Shown one piece after another: positions 1 through 13,854 of a DNA stretch of 64,000 bases (its first letter is position 1; each line of letters starts with the position of its first letter). The position numbers and the translations under genes were made by a program. The notes under the pieces are model-generated. The model did not search any database and was not told the DNA's origin. It saw nothing but the letters and a program-made list of their open reading frames with translations. The stretch is from Castanea sativa. Taxonomy: Eukaryota > Streptophyta > Magnoliopsida > Fagales > Fagaceae. Location: NCBI RefSeq assembly GCF_040712315.1, contig NC_134023.1:12285442-12349441 (forward strand), given 5' to 3'.

Positions 1-31
1 TACTATCAGCTACCCCTAAATGTATTTGTAG

Positions 32-2168
32 GAGGCTTCAAGGAAACTCTTTTGAAGGCCCTATACCATCATCATTTTCCAATTTAACTTCTTTGACAGA
101 CTTGTGAGTATTTACATCTATATAGTTAATTTTGTTTATATATTGCAGGTCTTTGAGGCTAATAATCCCATTTATGATGTAGGAGAATAGGTGATTTATC
201 TAATGGCAGCTCTTCACTGGCATTCATTAAGGAAATGAAGTCTCTAAGCATCTTGTAAGATTCCAGCTTACAGTCCAATGTTTTTAGTATTTAAATGTTG
301 TGGGGTGTCTTGTATTCTGAAAAGTTTCTTTCAAAGGGGCCTTAGCTGGAAGCCAGAGGTCCATGGTGTTTGCCGTGGGCCCTAGGCTGGAGAGCAAGGA
401 AACTCTATGCTGCTACTGTTGTATCAGAAAGTGAGAAACTTTTTGTTTGTGTGTATTTGCATAACACTAACATATAATTTCTTAATTTCCTTTAATTTTT
501 CTTGCTTTAACAGAATCACATGTCCTGCAGGATTCTAAGGAATAACAATATTTCTGACTCAATTCCAGTTACCATTGGAGAATACCAATCATTATGGCAG
601 CTGTAAGTTGTACTTGTTGATGGATGATTCTTTGGATAAAGTAGGGAGTAGCAATGTGCTAAGTAGAATATGTGTGTCTTCGTAGCACTCGAACCAGGAA
701 TTGGTCTTCTGGTTAATGGGTTAAACAACCTCAACCTGAAATGAACACATCTATGTGGATTATTTATACTAGAATCTGTAAAGTAAATCTAAATGAAATG
801 ATATAGTTTCTTGGTTACTTGCTTTGGATTTTCTAGGGAAGAAACTTGGTATAGCACGTATCTTTCTATAATTGAGTTTTGGGATCACTTCATTGTAAAT
901 CCAAGTTTGGTTCTTCTATGTTTTCCTAGACCCTGCAAAAGTGGGGAGCTTTGTGCGCTAGGTACAACAACCCCCCCCCCCCTCCCCCCCTTTTTTCTTC
1001 TCTTTTAAAGATTTTCCCTTTCTTGGGGCTGGTATACTGAGTGTGAGTTTAATTTCCTTAAAGATTTTTTGGGTTTTCAAAATTTGTTGTTACTTTCTAT
1101 CATCTGTTATTTAGACAACCATGTGATTTTAGTTTCTTTGTCTTTCCTTGTCTAAGGGATTTGAGCTTCAACAGCATAACTGGGCAGATTCCAGACTCGC
1201 TTTTCAGCATGAATTCGCTCTCTCAACTGTAAAGTACTAACTGCTTAATTATATTATATTGCACCTGACATGTATATCTAGTGAATCATGTGTGTATTGT
1301 TGCCTCATGCTTAGGTTTCTTGGAAACAATAAATTAAATGGTACCCTGCCAGCATCAAAAAGTCCGACTCTTCTAAATATGTAAGTACAAATGATAATGT
1401 GTACCTAGCATCATTCTTTTGAATCTTTGGTTTGTTTGTATCTGTTTAAAAATAAAATTTGAAATTCCGTTTTTCGCTTGTACATATATCAGCTTGCTGG
1501 TGTTTGAAATAATAACCTGCTCTATGCAGAATGCATACAATTGTTTGAGGAAACTTGTAATGAAACTCCCAGGCATTTGAAAGCTCTTAACTTGAATGCC
1601 CCCAAATGGATTTTGCATCCATGATCTCTTTTGTATTAACCAAGGGGGAAGTTGAATCCCCACTGCTTCCTTGAAAGAGAGATGTCCTTAACATAATTTC
1701 TTAATCACCATTATGCTATGCTCATAGGATAAATAATTTTATGAAATTTTCAGTATAATCCAATGGTATGACTTAGTCTAAAGAATCTTCCTATTCATGA
1801 TTCCATAGAAGCTTTTAATTCATCTTTTATAGTCATGAATTGTATTTTAATTCTATAAGTCTATTTAACAATTTCAATTTAGCTATCAAATTTCTTATAT
1901 TGTAATTGTCATAGTTACTCCCTGTCCCTATTCTTTTTGTTTATCTTTATAAACAGAACTTTTTAAGCAATTTTTTTTTTTACTTTAGGTCTAAAAACAA
2001 AATCATAAGTTTCCAAAATTACTTTAAAATTTTTTTCAATTTTTTTAAGGGAGACAACCTTTTAAGTTTCAAGGGAAATTTTGCAAAGTTATAAAAATAT
2101 GTACGTTCATTATAGAAATTGGACATCTATTTTGTGATATATATATATATATATATATACATACATAC

Positions 2169-2199
<31 letters not shown>

Positions 2200-2882
2200 C
2201 ATATTAAAGGATGGACAAATAATATGGGATGAAAGGGAGTACATTTATCGTGAGAGATGACTTATAAACTAGGATGCACGGACACAGACACGGATACAGG
2301 TACGATACGGTGACACGAGCAATTTTTGAAAAATTATAACATGATATGGGAGATTGGACACAGGTACAACATAGGTATGACACAAATACGACACGAGTAC
2401 GACACTCAAATGAAGTGTCCATGCATCCTATGTAACGCCCCAAAATCAAAAGCAATAAAATTCTATTTAATCTGAAAAATCCATAAAAATGTTAAATAAA
2501 AGAATTCAACAACCCAAAAATTTCATCACAAATGTCAGAGCTCTAAATCCACCAAAAATTAAAAACATCCTCAAAATAATTCTCCAGTACAATGTTTAAT
2601 ACCATAAAAATAAAATAAAATAAAATCTTCAGTCCCACAAATACTTCGTAACTGTTTACTCCCAGTAATCTCTACTCCAATAATCCCTCTAATGTATCTG
2701 TAAGGGGAAAAATAAAGGGGGGTGAGATAACTCAATAAGTGAAAATCACTAACATTGGGGTGTGGGAACAACCTTTAAAAAATAGTTCTTACAAATAATT
2801 CATTACTCCTACCTCATCAATATTTTATCAGCAAATATTTCATATAAAAGAAGTAATAATCTTTATATAGTGAGCCATCATA

Positions 2883-2928
<46 letters not shown>

Positions 2929-5900
2929 ATACCATCACAAACACAATTTCCTAGGCTTTACTTGTGGTCAACGTTTACGCCCCGTTGACAGGGTTGTGCT
3001 ATCCCCTTTTCTAGGACTGGAACCTCCTTTTCATCCTCTTTCTTAAGGATGGTTCCTTTGGAACCTAAAGGTGCACTCCCTTGCTAAGGAGCTTCCTTTT
3101 TGGATCCTCAATAGTATACTCCCTTGCTAAGGAGCTACCAAATGCGCACTATCCCATTTTCTGGGATCGTCCCCTTGCTAAGGACTAGCTGCAGTATGAT
3201 TGTCCCTTGTTGAGGACTAACACAATACTGAGCTTTTAATCACGACTTGCCATAGGTTTTCAAAACATATTCAAGATGCTCACAAAAATAATCCATTCAT
3301 AATTCTCAAAAATATAAGAATATATTCACACATACAAATTTAAATAAATTTAGGTTTTCCCACAAGTTTTTCATAAAACGAATATTTAATGTGCACATCA
3401 AGCAATTATAAAATATCCATTTATATATATAGACTAACAACATATTTCTTTGATATAAAATAGTTTAATAATCAACACTGTTTGGAAAAACCCCCATAAT
3501 TAGCAAACACCACTTACCTCTTATTTGCGTAAGTAAAAGAAATCAACTACCCTTGAGTCGCAATAAATCAGTAGAATTAGAACCTAGCAACACCAAAAGT
3601 AGGTCCATTAATACACAATTCCCACTTAACAATCTGTTTCCGCATTTAAATGGTTTAATCTATCAACATTAAAGCCTACGGAGGTCTTTAGTTTCTTTGA
3701 AATACTCTTCAGCTGTGTCAGATTTTGGGCTTACAATTACTGCTGCAAAATCATATCTTTTTGGCTCTACCTAATCAGATTTGGCTTAAAAAATATTGCT
3801 GCATAATCAGATTTTTGAGCTTAAAAAGTTGCTGCATACTCAGTGGCTTAGAGATGATAATTAGTGTCACTAGAATGATGCAATGGTAGGTATCTAATAA
3901 CATAATGCAGCCTTTTTCCATTACTATAATCCTAGCTATGCATGAAACTTTAATATGGCAGAAAAGTGGACATGTGATCAACCTAATTTATACCTTAATT
4001 TATCAATCCAAAGGCGCATAATTCCCCTTGATGCCGCCAAAACACAAAGAAATCGCTGGACATGTATTGAATAAGGACAAGGTGAAGATACGTGGCAGAT
4101 GGGTGGTGATGTTTACTGAGGCCATATACGGTCACATAATGACCACAAAACACCATTTTTCTATTAACATAATCATAGCCTTAGATCCATAACAGCAGCC
4201 CCTATTTTTTTTTTTTTTTTTCTTTTTCTATTAGGTACGCCACTAACAGATTCTTCCTATAAGAGTGGGAACAAAAGCTAGCCATTGAGTATTACAATTT
4301 TCCTAAGTTTAGAGCAGAAGAGAGCCGTACCTTTAGTCTCCACTCCCAGCCACAGTAAAGCAAAGCAAGGTTTAGTAGTGTGATGCGGCTGAAGCAAAAG
4401 GAAGCTCCATCAGTAAATACACGTGTACTTAAGAGGAAAAAGGCTAGGGTTTCAAAGCCCATATATTTATTTATGCCACCTCACTTGAGCTTCATATTAT
4501 ATTTAATATCTTAGGCCCAAATCGATTTAATTCATTTAATTGTAGGCCTCCTTTATAATTTACGTATAATAATTAAATTGGTATCAAAATTATGGGGTGT
4601 TACATCCTAGCTTATAAATGTAGATGTTTACCAAAATTATTTGCATATAATAATATTCTCTCTTTTGTCTTATATTTATTTTTCGTAAGTGATCCTCATT
4701 AAAACACAAACCACACACGCCAAAAGTAAATTAAAGGCGGAAATTGAAATAGAATAAGGATGTGGTTTTCAAGATAGAAATTGCAAGGTAAAATTGAAAA
4801 TTAAGTTCAACAGAGATCTTTAACCTCCAAAGTGGCGTTTCTCAATTAGTTTTAGAAATGTGGATTGAAGTTTATTTGGGAGTTGCTCTTCCTTGAATTT
4901 GTTGGTACACACCCTTCATCTTAATCTTGAAGCTTTTCTATTGGTCTATTTGAATTTTTTGCCTTGCAAAAATGTAGATATCAATGAAGATTGTAACATC
5001 AGCTTGCGTTGCTTCATCGGGGAAATATGAAGAAATTTAGGATTTTAGATTTGAATTAGTGCATTATCTAGCTTATAATCAAAAGATTAGATGGATGGGT
5101 CAACTAATATCTTATACTAACCATGGTGTTTATGTTAATTTACTGCAATATGGACTCATCATTCTCGTAATTTGCTTGCAGAGATTTGTCCTACAATTAT
5201 TTAGTTGGGAGCTTTCCTTCTTGGATCAACGAAAAAAATCTTCAACTGTATGTTTTCTATTATTTGTTCCTTTGTTTTCCAGGTATATTTAGTAATTTTC
5301 TAGTTTACACATAGGTTGATATTCAACGTACTTTCTGAACTTAATGACCTACCTCTAGATCAACTTTTTTTCTTTTCTTTTTAAATCATGTAAAAACTTT
5401 CATTTCCTATATGGTTTCGTATTGCATGTATGCCTAACCATTCGAAGCTAACATTGAGCTGTCATGGGATACAATATGCAGCAATTTAGTTGTCAACAAC
5501 TTCACTATCGGAAGTTCAAACAGCAGGTGATTCTCTTGATGCTATTTTTCACTTGTATAGCATGAGCATTCCATAATGAATTGTTACTCACATTTGAGTT
5601 ACGATGTTATTGTACCTGACCATAATTATTATTGTCTTGTTGTATTCTGGCCATTGACGCCTTGACAATCTTGTACAGTAATGTTACTATAAGAAATATT
5701 CTTGATGCCTTCAACATGCTATTGTGTCCCTCAGATATTTTGAAATAATTATATGAAAACATAATTTTTCTTTTCATTTTATATTTGTTAGAACCATAAT
5801 GTTTTTCCAACTTTAAATTAATAAAAATTAGTTGATGTCTGATATGTAAATTTGTATTTGACATAATTATGTGGTGGCCAAATGAGGGCCAAACTACCCT

Positions 5901-7871
5901 TCTGGTCCCCCAATAATTGGGGTAACTTTAATTTCTTCAACTATTAATTGTGTTGATTTTGTTCCTCAACTTTCAAAATTGAGTCACTTTTATCCTTAGT
6001 CAAGTCAATTTCTAAGGATAAAATTAACTTGATTTTCAAAGTTGAGGGACCTTGATTTGGAAAGTTGAAGGACAAAATTGGCACAATTAAAAATTTACAC
6101 AGACCAAATTGAAACTGTGGCAAATGTATTAGGACCAAATTTTTTGTTTGGTCTTAAACAAGTGCTACTCTTATTTCCTTTTGGGCACAATCTCTACTTT
6201 CAAAAAGTCAAAGAATCTTCATCTTTCCATATTATCTCTACCTACTCAGTAAAACAACTAAGACACTCATTAAAAGTTTTGCCACCTTTTGACATGTTAG
6301 TAGATCATTGTAGTAATTCTCATTCATAAAAAAGTGTTTTCATCTCAAACTAAGGCAATCATTTTGGGACAATGAGTAATAAATATAAATAACTATATAA
6401 GTCTGTATTTTTCTTAAAATTAGATCTTATTGTTGATGCAGACAATTATAATGGGTTTATATGAAATGGAAATAGAAAAAAGTAGAACAACCACCACAAA
6501 GGAAACACAATTTACGTGGTTCAGCCTTTTGCCCATAATCAGTGTTGTTGTTGATGAGAAAGTTTAACTTAAAAATGAGGGAGATTACAATGGTAGTACA
6601 CTTGTAACCCAAACCCCAAATACACCCAAAATTCTCACACTGGTGTTAGCACTTCAAAAGCCTAGAGAAAAGTAAGACACTTTGCTGAATATATGGCATA
6701 AACAAAAATAGTTTCCAAATCCTTTACAAAGTCATTGATGTGGAAATTCTAATTCAACAAGATAATCTTATACGGGTATTCCTTTTTTCTTCATTTGAAG
6801 GGTGTAGAGACATTGCTCTATCTATATACAGTGTGATGGTATATAGTAATGATCTGATGGGGGGTCTTTTTTTTAATCATGCCTAGCTATGAACCCTTTC
6901 TTTAGCCACTATCCCTTTATCTTCAACTAAGTGTGACTCCATATTCTGAAATTCGTAGTCACCAAATAGTGAGGGAGAGATAGAGAGATTGAAGGAATCA
7001 ATAGGATACCTTCATTATCCTCAAAACAATTTATTTTGTGCTGTCAATGACTATCAACTTATAACTCAATCCCTCTTTGTTGTGGGAACATTCATGTGAA
7101 GAGCATGCTTGCATATTTAACATGGTACATTTCTTGTTACAGGAGTAAATTAATCCCAATGGTGACATGCACATAAATTAGAAAGTGCCGCTTAATTCAC
7201 TAGTGGTTGATGTGAAACAATATTTATTTCTTTTCTTAAGTGTAATTCTTTTCTGCTTTCAGTGGTTTGCCTTCAGGTTTGAACTGTCTTCAGCGGAACT
7301 TCCCTTGCAATCGAGGGTCTGGAAGTGGAATCTGTAAGCACAATTGAGAGCTAATCCTTCTCTTAAGAATTTTATATTGGAATACATGAAGGAGAACAAT
7401 CTTCTCAAGGACTAAAAATTTTATTATCAATGAAGGAGAACAATCTTCTCAAGGACTATAAATTTTCAAGAACATTGTTAAACTTAATATTATCAACTGA
7501 ACTTGTTCCTGATTTATTTTATTATCTTGGTATATATGATCAGGAACTAATCCTTGCATAGGCATTGATAGTCATGAAAAATTAATGATATTTTCCAGTG
7601 ACCAAGTCTATCACTTATTGTAAAAATCATCATTGTAGCACTTTGTCAATAATCATGATATAGTGTTGATGAAAATACAAGGTTCTAAAATGCTATTAGT
7701 GCTAATAATTGATTCTCCACTTTATGTATGTTGATTTCTATTCTATTTTAGACAATGGAGGAGCCATAAAATTTTGGTTGGGGGTGCCAGACTATTGGTA
7801 TTGATAAACTGATCAAGATAAAATCAAAAAATATAATACACAATTTTTAGTACAAGTATATACGTGTATGC

Positions 7872-7903
<32 letters not shown>

Positions 7904-10900
7904 GATTAAGTTTTAACTCATAAATATACTGTAAACTTTTTAACTTTGATAATATGTGTGTGGGTGTTATAAAAAATTGATGGAGGGGGAATTGTGGGAT
8001 TTAAATCTTTTAGCACTTGGCTCATAAAGCAAATTTTATACTATGGTCCAAGACTAATGCATAGCTTGGGATGGATGAAAGCCATGCAGTGTACTTAAAT
8101 TGAATGTGCTATGTAATCCAAGTGATTAGCTGTTAACTACTTTTTGTATTTTGTGCTAGGTAACCAATTGGTAAGCCATTTTATTCTATAGAAGGAAAAC
8201 TCTGGCGTGATTTCACAGAATTTGCTCTACCCCTTCTCAGATTTTATGATACATAAAACAAAAAAAATGCATGTAAATAACCTTCTACAGTTGACCCTAA
8301 ACTGAATAACATCCTATTAGACATTATTGGGACTGCTAAAACCCAAGAGACCCTTAAAAATAAAAGTTATGATACAATAATTTTGATCAACCTCTCTGTA
8401 TCTCATCCTACAACCCTTCTGTAGACTCCAATTCATTTATTGTCTTTTTAAATTACAAATCTCCATTCAAATGAGTCTAATCCAGACCTTCATCTTGAAA
8501 GTAGGAGATATGCTGTTGATAATTAACTGTTGTGTGGCCACAATCTACATGCTCATTATTTTATAAGTTTACTTCAATTACTTAAATTGAGGCCCATACA
8601 TCCCTTTTATATGATAGAGGCATTGGCTGGTGGAGTGGTTAACTTCTTCTTGAATATACGTGTGGAGAAAATGAATTCCCATGTTATCGAACTCTATAAT
8701 AGTCAGATACATGAGTTCCTCTTCCGTGCAAGATTTATGGGATATTAATTTAAGTGGAATGTTTGAGTGTGAGAGAATTTTAATTTGTCATTTGTTGCAA
8801 TGGAAAAGTTATATCTGCTATGGGCAAAAGTGAATCCATCATGACCAAGTGACCAGCTACAGTCCAATTTTTAGATTCTGTCTCTGTAAAATAGGTTCCT
8901 AGATTGCATTGGAGATTTAAAATTCAAGCTCAAGCAAGTCCTGACTATATCTGTAACATGCATACAAGCAAATCAAGACATGCAAGTCCTGACTATTTTA
9001 TTTATTAAAATAGCTTTTCTGAAAATATATTGATAAGTGATGTTATATTGTAATGCAGATTATAATTTTTCAATCAAGTGTGGTGGTCCGCAGATCACTT
9101 CTTCTGGGATTGTGTATGATAGTGATAACGAGACACTTGGTCCAGCTACATATTATGTGACTGACACAAAGAGGTGGGCAGTTAGCAATGTTGGATCTTT
9201 TCTTGAGAGCACCAATCCTCAGTATGAAAGTTCTACATCTTCTCACATTACAAATACTTCAGATTTAAGGCTGTTCCAGACAGCACGAAATTCTGCTTCT
9301 TCATTAAGATACTATGGCTTGGGGCTGGAGAATGGCAATTACACTGTGATTCTCCAGTTTTCAGAGACAGCTTTCCAAGGTTTATTTAGGTGGAACACTC
9401 TCGGGATACGCCTCTTTGATATTTATATCCAGGTCTCTCTTATATAGTTGAATCGTTTTAGAAAATCTGTATTTAGTGCACCTTTTAAACTGATATCTTT
9501 TGGACACAAACTCCTTGTTAACTATTAGTTGAGTATGACTTTTTTATATTTTATGAAATATTATATATATATATATATATATGTATATTTGTGAGTACTA
9601 AAGTATGACGATAATCAAATGCCTCAACCTGGAATCATAATGATTTGGCTAATTCATTGTTTCTAGGATAACTTTAAAATGTGATTTATATTGAGTTAAC
9701 TCCTGAAGTTGTTAGTAAATCTAGAAATCAGTAACAGTCACGGTGTTCTTATGCATTCTCAAAAGTTTAGTCCAGTACAGCAGGGCCCTGTGCAATTTCT
9801 TGAAAGCATTTTCCCAATTCATTTTCTTAACAGAAACAATTCCAATGAGTAAAATATTTCCATATCAGGAATGTGTCTATAATCAGGATAAATTATTACA
9901 ATTGAGTGCAACAAAATACGTCCCCTATGTTCCTTAAAAATTATCTGACTTCTGCATTTCATTTTTTTCCAGGGGAATCTTGTTTCGAAGGATTTTAACA
10001 TACAAAAGGAGGCAGGTGGCGTCACATTTAGAGCTGTCCAGAAGGGATTTAAGGCTCAGGTATCTGAAAACTATATGGAAATCCATCTTTTTTGGGCTGG
10101 GAAGGGGACTTGCTGCCTACCTTCTCGAGGTACTTATGGACCTACTATTTCAGCTATCAGTGTAACTCCAGGTAATAGAATTTGAAATTATTAAGATGTT
10201 CAATGGGAAATTTGATTACCAATGTTGGGATTCAACTTTCTTCAATTCTGCACAGAGAACTGGATGTCCAGTTCCCTCTACAATATGCTGCAATGTCAAA
10301 GAGCTCGGGCATGTTGTGGCATCCGCCTAATCTGTGAAACAACTGTCACACAAGACAATTGTCATTTGAGCTTCTGGACCTATTGTAGCATAGATGTCTA
10401 TTTTCACATTAAAAGATCATCGTTTGTAAAAGGTGGCTTTCCACATTAAAAATAGGGACTCAGAATGTCTCCTTTGCAAGCATTTTATCTCATGAAAATA
10501 ATGGTTCTTCCACTTTATTGAATTCATGTTTTGAAAATCCCACTGTCATATTACATGTTCTTTATGTTCTTAACATGTATGCCAATTTTCATACCAATCG
10601 ATTGTTATTTCCCATTTGATGTATGAACTCATCTTTTATTCATTATTCTAAACAAAAAAAACTTAAATTTAAACAATTGATTAATAATATAGCTATTAAC
10701 TTTTGATCATCTTGAAATTTTGCAAGCATGTAAAATATATGAAAATGTAATCCAGCAATAAATTTGTTTAAATCAGGTGTAACTTGAACCCAACCCTATA
10801 TATATTGGAACGTAGTCTATATATTATTTGAAGTTGTGTTTTAAACCCTTTGAGAGTATATTTGTAATGTGCATAATAATATTTTGAGTATAATAATACC

Positions 10901-12678
10901 GGTGTTAGGGTTAATCAAATAACCCAACACAGTATTTTTCTCCAAAGGTCAACATGTCATCAAAGCACACTTTCCGAAACTTGCATCAACAACCTTCAAA
11001 AAACTTGTGAGAATGAAAGAAACTTGGTATTCCTCAGTTGTGCATCATATTTTTCTCTATACTATTATTTATCAAGAAAAAGAGAATGAAAGAAATTTTC
11101 TTTTATTAGAGCTCAATAAAACTGCTGAGTTGGGGGCAACTTATGCTATAAGTCATTTTGAACACTTCACCTTTTAATTTCCAAAGATCTTATGTGGTGT
11201 GGAATGGCAAAGAGAGCTGCATATCCAGTTCTTGTGAAATTTGAGAAGATCCTAGTACCTGATTTTCCAGCTTACTAGTTCCATCTTATGAAATACTGAC
11301 CTTTTTTTACAGATTTCATACCTACTGTCAGTAACAGCCTTCCAACCAGAAAGAAGAATAGGACTGGTCTGATTGTGGGGATAATTGTTGGTGCAGTTGT
11401 AAGCTTTCTTACAATTTTTGCAGTATTGTGCTTTTTTCTCAGGAAAAAAGGAGTGCACACCAAGGAAGATGAAGGTAAACTGAAACTCTGTTGTATAACG
11501 ATGAGAGTTGTCTGGCTTCTTGACTGTGTGGTATTCTGAAGATTCAAAACTAGTGTGTTTCCTGTGTAAATCAGTTTCTTTAATGTTGGGGATGGAATTT
11601 GGATGCTGCATCTTATGTCCAAGCTAAAATGGAAACATTGGTGTCTCATTATAGTTTTATGTACAACAAGAATGAGATATAAGTGAGAACTATTTTGTAT
11701 GTGAATGTGCCTAACAATATATAAGTATGTATCTATGTATTTGTGTGTGTGTGTGTGTGTATGCACACATATACAAAAACTAGAGAAGAAATTGATTTCC
11801 ACCCCTAAAACACATGTATTTTTAAACTTCAGTATGGTCTTGCAACAAACTTTATAACATTCAGCTAAACAGATTCTAGACAAAACACATTTTGGTGGTG
11901 TTTTACAAAAACAGATTTCTTATTAAAACAAGTTAATAATTAAAAGGTATTGCAACATTTTTGCAAAAATAAGCAGTCTGATCTTGTTTGTTATCTGGTT
12001 TCAAGAGGTATTTATGTTTAAGAACCATATAAGCAAATTAATCATAACCTGAGTTCATGTTGAATATGTAGATTTCCTTGGGATAGATGCTAGACCATAC
12101 ACTTTCAGTTACAGCGAACTAAGGACTGCTACAGATGACTTTAGTCCTTCTAATAAGCTTGGAGAAGGGGGATTTGGACCTGTGTATAAGGTTAGTTATT
12201 GTTTTCAAGAATCAAGCTAACATCGAATGGAAATATAGTAGGTTAGATCTTGTTATATCTTGATGAATACCTTAAAAAGGCAAGGAAAAGAAATATGGAA
12301 TCTACCTGAAATCAAGAAACTCCTCAGAGAAGTTTCTTATTCTAATATAACAAAACTTGTATAGTACAATGTATATCTATAAGAAAGCTTCTTTGAAAAA
12401 GAAATTACAAAAACAACATTAAATTTCTTATGACTATGTTGATCAATTAAATTAACATAATTAAATAAGTTAAAATGATATAACTAAATTTGGGGATGAA
12501 AAAAAGGTAAAAAGACTGAAATTATGGATTACAAACTATTCACATAGATATCTAACAATCCTACTTCTTGACAGATTTCATATAAACTTGTTCTGCCCAG
12601 TAGCCTATGTCTTTGCCACAAACTTAAGTATCTTGAAATGGCCTACCAATAACCAATCACAGCTTGCAATGTCACCTT

Positions 12679-12719
<41 letters not shown>

Positions 12720-13818
12720 CAATAAGTTGGAGGCTGGGGGGATTTGAACACAGGGTTCATCCCCCACTGGGCAGTGCACCAAGCCACGAGGCTGTTGGTT
12801 TGGTTGGCCAAATGTTGGGCTATGTTTTTCCAAGTCACTGCATTATAATAATATGTTATTTTATTTTCTTAGTTGCTATAAAAAGCCATTTGATGGATGA
12901 ATGAAATCCATTTGTATGCCCCATGGCTGAAATTCAGTTGAAAGGTCTATAATGATCTATGCAGGTGCTAAATGCTAATAGATAAAAGGTGATTGAAACC
13001 CACAAACTGATCGTCTTACCAAAAATCTCTTAAGAACATTTCAACTTGATATCTGTAATTCAATTTCATGGTTCAAAAGCTTGAGAACTTGATAGAAAAA
13101 TGACATTGGTTCATTAAGATCCAAGCTGTCAAAATGCTGACACCGCTAATTTTATTTACAGTGAAAGATACAAATTGAATATGACATGACCGTAGAATTG
13201 TTCATTTAGAGCTTATTGTTTGCCTTCAAATTGTTTTCTCTGCAGGGAACTCTTATTGATGGCAGAGTAATTGCTGTGAAGCAGCTTTCAGTAGCATCTC
13301 AGCAAGGAAACACCCAATTTTTAACTGAGATTGCTACTATATCTTCTGTACAACACCGTAATCTTGTGAAACTTTATGGATGCTGTACAGAAGGAGATAA
13401 ACGACTTCTTGTTTATGAGTATCTGGAAAACGGGAGTCTTGATCAAGCATTATTTGGTAAGAGCATAAGATTTTGTTGAACTTTATATCTATTTTTCTAG
13501 TAAGTACAACACTGCAGATTTTATAACAAATGGTTTGCATGAGGCAGAACAAAGAAGTTTGAATATCAATTGGCCAACTCGTTTTGATGTATGCATGGGA
13601 ATTGCAAGAGGTATAGCTTATCTTCACGAGGAGTCAAGGCTTCGAATTGTACATAGAGATGTGAAGGCCAGTAATATTTTGCTCGACTTAGAATTTATCC
13701 CCAAAATTTCAGATTTTGGTTTAGCCAAACTTTATGATGATAAAAAGACACATTTAAGCACCCGTGTTGCAGGGACATAGTAAGATTACTCAATGATTTT
13801 TATTCTACTTTTTGCTTC

Positions 13819-13854
<36 letters not shown>

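Larger units (their letters stand above)
1381..5181 (+). other. 3.8-kb intron of the receptor kinase gene, enlarged by nested insertions
   Basis: This intron lies between two 66-bp LRR exons; the short neighbouring introns are 79 to 554 bp. Most of the extra length is explained by a 2174-bp solo LTR-like element and the small inverted-repeat element it interrupts. The remainder is AT-rich, with (AT)n tracts near 2139-2202. No coding potential was recognised. The flanking splice sites and reading phase are intact, so the insertions should be removed by splicing. Confidence 0.85.

Noticed and set aside
11275..11883. 202-codon open frame on the - strand
   Set aside because: It overlaps a real exon and intron of the receptor kinase and owes part of its length to a (GT)n tract read as His-Thr repeats.
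13779..13782. Apparent stop codon (GGG ACA TAG) inside the kinase domain
   Set aside because: The TAG straddles a splice donor: exon ends ...ACATA before gtaaga, and joining to 13880 gives GTYGY, as expected for this family.
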